Shown: in pieces, positions 8,327-13,119 of the stretch
How positions within the stretch are numbered: position 1 is the stretch's first letter
Layout: every line of letters starts with the position of its first letter
Translations under genes and position numbers: made by a program
The notes under the pieces: generated by a model
Seen by the model: only the letters and a program-made list of their open reading frames with translations
Databases searched by the model: none
What the model was told of the DNA's origin: nothing
Origin: JBQTIM01 sp052388135
GTDB taxonomy: Bacteria > Elusimicrobiota > Elusimicrobia > FEN-1173
DNA: 13,119 nucleotides
Assembly (NCBI GenBank): GCA_052388135.1
Contig: JBQTIM010000191.1
Location: 1 to 13,119, forward strand
Direction: 5' to 3'

Positions 8327-9928
8327 TTAAACCAGCTCTTCGGCGGCGTCCGCCCAGACGGAGGCGGTGATTTTCCCGGCCTTGCGCAGCTCCATGAGGC
8401 GCGCGATGACGGCCGAGCGGGCCTTCTTGATTTTCGGCATGGGCATGGGCTTGGAAAGGCGGATGGCCTGGTCCAGGTGGGCCCGGATGCCGGCTGGCAA
8501 AGGCCCCGCCATGGCTTGAATGAATTCGTCGGACATGCCCCGCAGAGCCGCGGCCAGGGTGTCCATGGGAACGCCGGACAGCAAAAGAAGGCGGTCCTCC
8601 TCCGGCAGTTCGGACAGATTGTCGAAGTGGATGATGGAATCTTTCAAGGAGCGGGCCAGAACAGGATTTGCCTTGCGCACGCCCTCGACGATGTGCCTTT
8701 GGATCTCGGGCGAGGCGCTGACGAAAATTTCGGACAGCTTGCCCGGCGAGTCGTGGCAGGAGTGGATGAAATCCTCCATCCGGCGGGCGATCTCGCGCTT
8801 TTCATCGGGGGTGGCCACCACGAGCCCGCCCAGCCTGTGGAGGACGTCGGAGCGCAGGTCCGGCGGAAAATGTTCCAGAATGGCCCCGGCGATGAAAGGG
8901 TTGATGGACGCGATGACCACCGCCACGGTTTGCGGGTCTTCCTTCTTCAGGAATTCGGCGGCGAAAGCCGTGTTCTTGTCGCTGAGGAAGGCGAAAACGG
9001 GATCGTCCTGGGAGCCGGCCGCCGCGGTTCGCGGGGTGGGCGCCGCCCCCGGCTTGTGGGAGCCGTTTTCGCCGTTGCCGTTGGCCAAAAGCGGAGCTTT
9101 CAATTCATCGGCCATATCCGCCAGCTTGCGCCGCTCCGAAAGCACCGACATGGCGAGCTCATGCCGCGTGGAGCTGAGCTGGCTGCTCACCGTGGTGACG
9201 GCGTTGGCGATGTAGCGAGCCGCGGCGAAAAGCGTGGCCAGGGCCGCCAGGGCCAGCAGGCCGAGCAAAACCCACAGGGCGAACTGGAAAATGCGGGCCG
9301 GGGACGAAAAATAGAACTGCCAAGGGTTCACCAGCCGGGTTGCTTGAACCGTCAAAATGTCGCCCCGGCGCGCGTCCAAGCCCAGGAGGGGGGTAAGAGC
9401 GGTCTTGGCTTCTTCAATACGCGGCTGTGAAACGCTTGAATCCACCTGGAGAAGGGCGTTGACGCCCCGCACCATATTGGAATAAGGGGAGAAAGAGCGG
9501 GAGAAGTTCTTGGGGGGCGCCGGGGGCGGCGCCAGAGGGGCCGTTCCGCCGTCGGCGTAGGCCGAAAATCCCGGTAAGATATGAGGGCTGGATGTTTTCG
9601 GGTCTTTCCATGTGAAGTTGCCGGTGTTGTCGCCGTTCTGGGCCACGGGATCGAAAGTGAGCCTCTCGGTCGAGACGGGGTTGATCGTCAGGTTCACCAG
9701 AATCTTGGATTTGCCCTGTCCCAGCATGCCGTCCAGCATGTCCTGGGCCTTTTGCTCCAGGACGCGCTCCAAAGATATCTTCTCCGAGGCGTAGGAAGAC
9801 GTCGGATCGGACGCGGAAGGGCGGGGCTCAGCCGCCGAGGTGATAACGGGAACGGTGCTCAGCACAGCAGCCGTCACCGCCAGAAACATCGCCATCCGTT
9901 CCAATTTGTCTGTCAGACTTCTCTTCAT
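8327..9928 (-). CDS. Fused flagellar MS-ring/switch protein: FliF C-terminal part joined to FliG
   Basis: This 533-residue protein joins two rotor proteins that are normally separate. Residues 1-33 look like a signal peptide or membrane anchor (AMFLAVTAAVLSTVPVITSA). Residues ~48-200 match the C-terminal periplasmic part of FliF: LERVLEQKAQDMLDGMLGQGKSK, VNALLQVD, and LGLDARRGDILTV, the counterpart of AVGFDxxRGD. Residues ~213-240 are a membrane helix. After a Gly/Pro/Ala-rich linker (~280-308), residues ~310-533 match the middle and C-terminal domains of FliG: KKEDPQTVAVVIA (EHPQ-like), LEHFPPDLRSDVLHRL, and HFDNLSELPEEDRLLLL to MELRKAGKI. The first two FliF ring-building domains and the FliG N-terminal domain are not recognisable; a fusion would make the FliF-FliG contact unnecessary. 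AAGGGGAG lies 5 bases before the ATG. It is first in the motor gene series. Assignment is by motif, and the torque helix is divergent. Confidence 0.85.
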   Translation of the reverse strand: MKRSLTDKLERMAMFLAVTAAVLSTVPVITSAAEPRPSASDPTSSYASEKISLERVLEQKAQDMLDGMLGQGKSKILVNLTINPVSTERLTFDPVAQNGDNTGNFTWKDPKTSSPHILPGFSAYADGGTAPLAPPPAPPKNFSRSFSPYSNMVRGVNALLQVDSSVSQPRIEEAKTALTPLLGLDARRGDILTVQATRLVNPWQFYFSSPARIFQFALWVLLGLLALAALATLFAAARYIANAVTTVSSQLSSTRHELAMSVLSERRKLADMADELKAPLLANGNGENGSHKPGAAPTPRTAAAGSQDDPVFAFLSDKNTAFAAEFLKKEDPQTVAVVIASINPFIAGAILEHFPPDLRSDVLHRLGGLVVATPDEKREIARRMEDFIHSCHDSPGKLSEIFVSASPEIQRHIVEGVRKANPVLARSLKDSIIHFDNLSELPEEDRLLLLSGVPMDTLAAALRGMSDEFIQAMAGPLPAGIRAHLDQAIRLSKPMPMPKIKKARSAVIARLMELRKAGKITASVWADAAEELV

Positions 9929-10055
9929 TTATACTCCCCTTCGAAGTTAAAAATTTCGGCCGGCCACCGCCGGCCTTGGGCCCACATCTCATGAGGCGAC
10001 TCCCGCCGCCCGCGTTTTTTCAAGAGTCTAGCGCGCCGCACCGTGCCACATGCGA

Positions 10056-10089
10056 CGAAATTGCCAAAAATGACTTTTTCGCAATTTCG
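10056..10089. promoter_or_regulatory. 34-base inverted repeat, possible operator or transcript hairpin
   Basis: Arms CGAAATTGC (10056-10064) and GCAATTTCG (10081-10089) match perfectly. Inside them AAAAA and TTTTT pair after one mismatch, leaving a TGAC loop, so nearly the whole element is self-complementary. It lies 128 bases upstream of the fliF-fliG fusion start. Neither strand has a following T tract, so it is not a standard terminator. A dimeric regulator site or an RNA hairpin in the leader would both fit. Confidence 0.5.
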
Positions 10090-10262
10090 AATGCTCGTCA
10101 CAAGGCCCTAAACAACCCGTAAATGGCCTTATGCGAGCGCGAACAAATTCCGGATTGAGACAAACGCGAGCGTCCTTCTGGCTGGCATTGAGAGCTGCGA
10201 AGACCTTGGGGATCCCTCGAGTGCAGATGGTAGCATTCCGCGGGGATTTTTCGATTAACAAC

Positions 10263-10304
10263 TTGTAAAAAAATTGTAAACATTCATGCATGCAGCTTTT
10301 ACAA
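10263..10304. promoter_or_regulatory. TTGTAAA motif cluster (two direct, one inverted copy)
   Basis: TTGTAAAA at 10263-10270 and TTGTAAA at 10274-10280 lie 11 bases apart, about one helical turn. TTTTACAA at 10297-10304 is the exact inverted copy of the first. TGCATGCA sits between them. The spacing suggests a protein-binding site, but no known regulator is identified. Confidence 0.35.
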
Positions 10305-10350
10305 CAATTCGAATTAAGGAAGTTTTGCCTTTAATCCGATGCGCGGGGGG

Positions 10351-10367
10351 CCGGCCACGAGGGCCGG
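10351..10367 (-). terminator. GC-rich hairpin after the prolyl isomerase gene
   Basis: CCGGCC (10351-10356) and GGCCGG (10362-10367) flank a 5-base loop just 6 bases beyond the stop codon at 10373. A run of T is missing downstream on the minus strand, so it is at best a weak or factor-assisted terminator, or an mRNA-stabilising end. Confidence 0.35.
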
Positions 10368-10372
10368 AACAT

Positions 10373-10974
<602 letters not shown>

Positions 10975-10978
<4 letters not shown>

Positions 10979-11691
10979 TTGTCACCTCGCGAGTTTTTCA
11001 GGCTCTTTAGGAATCGAACCAGCGATTCTATCTCGGCGTCGTTGAGCGGGCCGCCGCGGGAGGAATGGAAGGCCGGCATGGAGGTGCCGGGCAGGCCTTC
11101 TCTCACCGCGCGGTCCAAAGCGGCCTCCGACCGCGACGCCATTTCCTCGGCCGGGGGCGCCAGCCGCCTTCCGATTTTATGATGTTCGTGGCACATGGCG
11201 CAATCGGCTTGATAAAGCGCCTCGCCGGTCCGGCCGCGGCCGCGGTCGGCGTGGCAGGAGGCGCAGGAGCCTTCGAAGAGGTTCCGCGTTCCCGTCATCT
11301 CGGGATGCTGGGAGGCCGTCACCAGGCCCCGCACCACGAGGTGCGTGACGGGGCTTTCGGGATCGTTGGAGCGGACGGCGACGAATTTCTCCACGGGGCC
11401 CATCTTTCCCCGGGAATCGTAGGTGACGCGGATGCGGCTCCGGCCGCCCGGTTTTACCAGGCGGTTTTCCGGCAGGGCCGCGGTGCAGCCGCAGGAGCTG
11501 TCGGCGGAGTAAATTTCCAGAGGGGCGCGGCCGGCGTTGCGGAAGGCGAAATCGTGCTGGACGGTGGCGCCCTGGACGAGCGGGCCGAAATCGAAGCTTT
11601 TCTCGTCGAAGACGAGCCGGGGCGTTTTCGGTTCGGCGGCCAGAGGCGCCGCCAGCAGAAGAAGAGGAAAAAGGAGCGGGGCCGATCTCAC
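10975..11691 (-). CDS. Periplasmic DUF1573 domain fused to cytochrome c
   Basis: This 238-residue protein has a signal peptide (MRSAPLLFPLLLLAAPLAA). A DUF1573 domain follows at ~25-125, shown by FDFGPLVQGATVQHDFAFRN, SSCGCT (C67, C69), KPGGRSRIRVTYD and VRSNDPESPV. Residues ~138-232 are cytochrome c-like: CASCH at 143-147, GEALYQADCAMCH with haem motif at 164-168, M205 in GTSMPAFH as a likely axial ligand, and LNDAEIESLVRFLKSL. The second CxxCH sits in the normal cytochrome context. The first, 21 residues earlier, could bind a second haem or be a duplicated remnant. The start is GTG at 11691, with no Shine-Dalgarno; a TACAAT box ends 6 bases upstream, so the message may be leaderless. Electron transfer is expected, but the partner is unknown. 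Confidence 0.88.
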
Positions 11692-11703
11692 AGGGCTATT
11701 GTA
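11692..11703 (-). promoter_or_regulatory. Possible -10 box for the cytochrome-isomerase operon
   Basis: The minus strand reads TACAAT at 11703-11698, six bases before the GTG start at 11691. That would place transcription start at or next to the start codon. The -35 region at the right spacing (GGTGGC) is poor, so confidence is low. Confidence 0.35.
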
Positions 11704-11728
11704 GAAAATTTCGACGGATCGCCACCGC

Positions 11729-11757
11729 TTGACGCGGTGTTCCCATTAAAATAAAAT
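11729..11757 (+). promoter_or_regulatory. Sigma-70-type promoter for the DUF2292-like gene
   Basis: TTGACG (11729-11734) and TAAAAT (11752-11757) are separated by exactly 17 bases, each matching the consensus at five of six positions. Transcription would begin near 11764, giving a leader of about 69 bases before the ATG at 11833. It lies back to back with the cytochrome gene's start. Confidence 0.7.
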
Positions 11758-11832
11758 ATAAGTCCTACCTGCAGACAACGTCACGATCGATGGTTTGGAA
11801 TATCCTCGCCTCGCCCATGAAAGGGGTCGCAC

Positions 11833-12036
11833 ATGCTCAACGAAGCAGCCGTTGCTCCCGCGGTGAAGAAATCCGTTTCCGATGCCTCCGATATCGTCGC
11901 TCCGGAAGTGCCCCGGGATGAGAAAGAAGTTCTGCACATTTATCGCAAAGCCAAGCAGATGGGCTACGCCGACATCAGCATTTCCATTCAGGAGGGCAAG
12001 CGGGTCAAGCTCTGGCTGACCGAGAAGCTGAAGTAG
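11833..12036 (+). CDS. Small DUF2292-like protein
   Basis: A 67-residue protein of unknown function. Residues 1-30 are Ala/Val/Ser-rich and probably flexible. Residues ~30-67 (EKEVLHIYRKAKQMGYADIS, ISIQEGKRVKLWLTEKLK) resemble the DUF2292 family of small bacterial proteins in the pattern Y-x-D/S-I-x-I-x-I-Q-D/E-G-K-x-V-x-L/I-x-x-T-E-K. There is no signal peptide or membrane helix. It is supported by a good ribosome site (AAAGGGG, 6 bases before ATG) and a strong upstream promoter. It is divergent from the cytochrome gene, and a TATAAT box and hairpins follow, so it is probably transcribed alone. The family match is from memory of the pattern and moderately sure. Confidence 0.72.
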   Translation: MLNEAAVAPAVKKSVSDASDIVAPEVPRDEKEVLHIYRKAKQMGYADISISIQEGKRVKLWLTEKLK

Positions 12037-12084
12037 CTTCCAGCCGCCCCCGGCCGCCTTCGGCGCGGGGGTTCCGGAACCACC

Positions 12085-12090
12085 TATAAT
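12085..12090 (+). promoter_or_regulatory. Perfect TATAAT box, possible promoter of a short RNA or of the sugar transferase gene
   Basis: TATAAT matches the -10 consensus exactly. No good -35 lies at 17 bases (GGCGCG); TTCGGC at 12059 would need a 20-base spacer. Transcription would begin near 12097, just at the UUCG hairpin. Confidence 0.45.
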
Positions 12091-12096
12091 CCATCC

Positions 12097-12112
12097 CTCC
12101 CCTTCGGGGGAG
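12097..12112 (+). other. UUCG tetraloop hairpin
   Basis: CTCCCC (12097-12102), TTCG and GGGGAG (12107-12112) form a 6-base-pair stem closed by C-UUCG-G, an unusually stable RNA loop. It lies 7 bases after the TATAAT box, so it could form the very 5' end of a transcript. Confidence 0.6.
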
Positions 12113-12123
12113 ACGCGGTTCAC

Positions 12124-12170
12124 ACGAAAACGTGAGACTCGGCTGTCCGGGTCTCGCGTTTTCGTTTTAT
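12124..12170 (+). terminator. Strong intrinsic terminator-like hairpin
   Basis: Arms at 12124-12138 and 12151-12165 are complementary over 15 pairs, with one U-G wobble, around a 12-base loop. TTTTAT follows only after the arm's own CGTTTTCG. It may end transcription of the DUF2292-like gene, or of a short RNA begun at the TATAAT box, or act as an attenuator ahead of the sugar transferase gene. The stem is AT-rich at its base and the T tract is short, so efficiency is uncertain. Confidence 0.65.
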
Positions 12171-12226
12171 CGGCCCTCTCCGGCCCCACAAGGAGGCGGG
12201 GGAAACCATTTCGAGGGGAGCCGGAC

Positions 12227-13018
12227 ATGAACGAATATTTGGTGGAAGACGCCGCCCGCGCGGCGGAGGGGCCGTGGTCCGTCCGGCCGGCGGCGGACGC
12301 GTGCGGCTGTTCGCGGGACAGGGCGCGGTTCCTGGCCAAGCGGGTGTTCGACATCGCCATGGCTTCGCTCATGCTTCTGGCCGCGGCGCCGGCCATGGCG
12401 ATGATCGCGCTCTTGGTGAAGCTGGATTCCCGCGGGCCGGTGTTTTACGTCCAGCCGCGGGTGGGAATCAACAGCCGGCGCAGGCCGCGCCGGGGCGACG
12501 AGTCCCGGCGGGCCAACCGCGTCTCGCCCGGGCGCCGAGCCCGGCGGGACAACCGCTGCCGCGCGGCCTGCGGCCGATCCATCCGCGTGATCAAGTTCCG
12601 CACCATGCGGACGGACGCGGAAGCCGGCGGGCCCATGTGGTGCCGCCGGAACGATCCGCGGGTGACGCGCCTGGGGCGCTGGCTGCGCAAAAGCCACCTG
12701 GACGAGCTGCCGCAGTTGTTCACCGTGCTGCGCGGCGACATGAGCTTGGTGGGGCCGCGGCCCGAGCGACCCGAGTTCGTGGAAGATTTGAGGAAGACCA
12801 TCCCCCGCTACGAGCACCGGCTGCTGGTTCCGCCGGGGCTCACCGGTTTGGCGCAGATCCGCCACCGGGCGGACCTGGAGGTAAGCGACGTGCGGCGAAA
12901 AGTGCGCTACGACATGCTCTACTTAAGGAAGGCTTCGGTCTGGACGGACGTGAAGATCGTGCTGGGGACCGTGCCCATGGTGTTCGGCGCGCCGGCCGGC
13001 GGCCGGAGAGCCGCGTGA
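12227..13018 (+). CDS. Polyprenyl-phosphate sugar-1-phosphate transferase (bacterial sugar transferase family)
   Basis: This 263-residue membrane enzyme of the WbaP/WcaJ/PglC type transfers a sugar phosphate from a nucleotide sugar to polyprenyl phosphate, the first step of capsule, exopolysaccharide or O-antigen synthesis. Residues ~38-64 hold AKRVFDI and a single hydrophobic helix. Then come LDSRGPVFYVQPRVG (66-80), IKFRTM (122-127), NDPRVTRLGRWLRKSHLDELPQL (142-164), LRGDMSLVGPRPERPEF (168-184) and PPGLTGLAQI (202-211). The DE at 159-160 and the GPRPE motif are catalytic in the family. The N-terminal extra membrane helices of WbaP are absent, so it is the short form. An Arg-rich stretch of about 38 residues (81-118) interrupts the segment between QPRVG and IKFRTM, where about ten residues are usual. 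AGGGGAG lies 6 bases before the ATG. The sugar donor cannot be told from sequence. Confidence 0.92.
   Translation: MNEYLVEDAARAAEGPWSVRPAADACGCSRDRARFLAKRVFDIAMASLMLLAAAPAMAMIALLVKLDSRGPVFYVQPRVGINSRRRPRRGDESRRANRVSPGRRARRDNRCRAACGRSIRVIKFRTMRTDAEAGGPMWCRRNDPRVTRLGRWLRKSHLDELPQLFTVLRGDMSLVGPRPERPEFVEDLRKTIPRYEHRLLVPPGLTGLAQIRHRADLEVSDVRRKVRYDMLYLRKASVWTDVKIVLGTVPMVFGAPAGGRRAA
12504..12556 (+). repeat. In-frame imperfect 17-base direct repeat in the sugar transferase gene
   Basis: CCCGGCGGGCCAACCGC (12504-12520) and CCCGGCGGGACAACCGC (12540-12556) differ at one base and are 36 bases, or 12 codons, apart. They encode SRRANR and ARRDNR within the Arg-rich insertion, suggesting that the insert grew by duplication. 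Confidence 0.7.
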
Positions 13019-13119
13019 GCCCCCTGGCCGTTCCCCTGGCGGCCGCGAGGCGGTTGGCCGGCATGCATTCTCTTTTCCTGCCCTTCTCGCTGGTGGCCGC
13101 GGTGTTTGGGGCTCTTCTG
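13015..13119 (+). CDS. Start of a hydrophobic membrane protein, cut by the right edge
   Basis: GTG at 13015 overlaps the sugar transferase stop (GTGA), with GGAG six bases upstream. The 35 visible codons stay open and read MSPLAVPLAAARRLAG then MHSLFLPFSLVAAVFGALL, a positively charged stretch followed by a membrane helix. Position suggests a polysaccharide polymerase, ligase or export protein in the same operon, but the visible part is too short for a family call. ATG at 13063 (M17) is an alternative start. Confidence 0.6.
   Translation, partial: MSPLAVPLAAARRLAGMHSLFLPFSLVAAVFGALL

Larger units (their letters stand above)
9929..10372. other. 444-base intergenic region, AT-rich relative to neighbours, with palindromes
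   Basis: This is the largest gap without a gene and must hold the control region of the motor unit on the minus strand. The segment from about 10056 to 10330 is visibly richer in A and T than the flanking genes. It contains a long inverted repeat at 10056-10089, TTGTAAA copies at 10263 and 10274 with an inverted copy at 10298, and palindromes TGCATGCA (10287-10294) and AATTCGAATT (10306-10315). I could not find a convincing -35/-10 pair upstream of 9928. Minus-strand reading frames of 87 and 61 codons here have no ribosome site and no recognisable motif. Confidence 0.6.

Noticed and set aside
7543..9430. Plus-strand frames opposite motA and the fliF-fliG fusion
   Set aside because: No recognisable motif; opposite strand encodes clear protein families.
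10029..10049. A sigma-54-like TGGCAC element on the minus strand upstream of the motor genes
   Set aside because: The -24 half is good but the -12 half reads GGCG in place of TTGC, and the GC pair is off by one base.
10028..10291. Minus-strand frames of 87 and 61 codons in the intergenic region
   Set aside because: No ribosome site, no motif, and the two overlap each other in different frames. They also cross the palindromes.
12112..12170. A known riboswitch (cyclic di-GMP or similar) before the sugar transferase gene
   Set aside because: I could not match the conserved core of any riboswitch; only simple hairpins are seen.
12167..12865. Minus-strand frames opposite the sugar transferase and at 11746-12396
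   Set aside because: Shadows of the plus-strand genes, Arg/Pro-rich, with no family features.

Overview
The window is chromosomal DNA from a high-GC bacterium. It has a Gram-negative-type envelope, judging by signal peptides, a MotB/OmpA-type peptidoglycan anchor and a polyprenyl-phosphate sugar transferase. Nothing fixes the taxon. The combination of NHL-like propeller proteins with VLGQPDF-type repeats, Fn3 domains and a reduced motility gene set would fit Elusimicrobiota or another little-studied phylum, but that is a guess. There are no rRNA or tRNA genes, transposases, CRISPR arrays or phage genes.

Layout. (1) Positions 9928 down to 1, minus strand: a tight four-gene series. It holds a fused FliF(C-terminal part)-FliG protein, MotA, MotB, and a giant exported protein of at least 2232 residues that runs off the left edge. 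Gaps between genes are 61, 18 and 29 bases. The giant gene is one uninterrupted frame; I read every codon from 6697 to 2 and found no stop. It encodes a signal peptide, twelve ~60-residue NHL-like propeller repeats, eight ~157-residue repeats that each carry an Asp/Asn/Gly loop, and at least two fibronectin type III domains. (2) Positions 9929-10372: a 444-base, comparatively AT-rich gap with palindromes and no convincing gene. (3) Positions 11691 down to 10373, minus strand: a two-gene unit with translational overlap, encoding a periplasmic DUF1573-cytochrome c fusion and an exported cyclophilin-type prolyl isomerase. (4) Positions 11692-12226: a divergent promoter region, a 67-residue DUF2292-like protein, and a short region with a TATAAT box, a UUCG hairpin and a strong terminator-like hairpin. 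(5) Positions 12227-13119, plus strand: a sugar transferase that starts surface polysaccharide synthesis, overlapping by GTGA the start of a hydrophobic protein cut by the right edge.

How they may work together. The first unit encodes the minimal parts of an ion-driven rotary motor: a membrane-ring piece fused to the rotor switch protein, plus the MotA/MotB stator. No rod, hook, filament, FliM/FliN or export gene is visible. Its last gene encodes a very large exported repeat protein. I infer a flagellum-derived or reduced motor that may move or energise an envelope structure, for example surface motility with a giant adhesin. The sequence shows gene order and domains; the function is a hypothesis.
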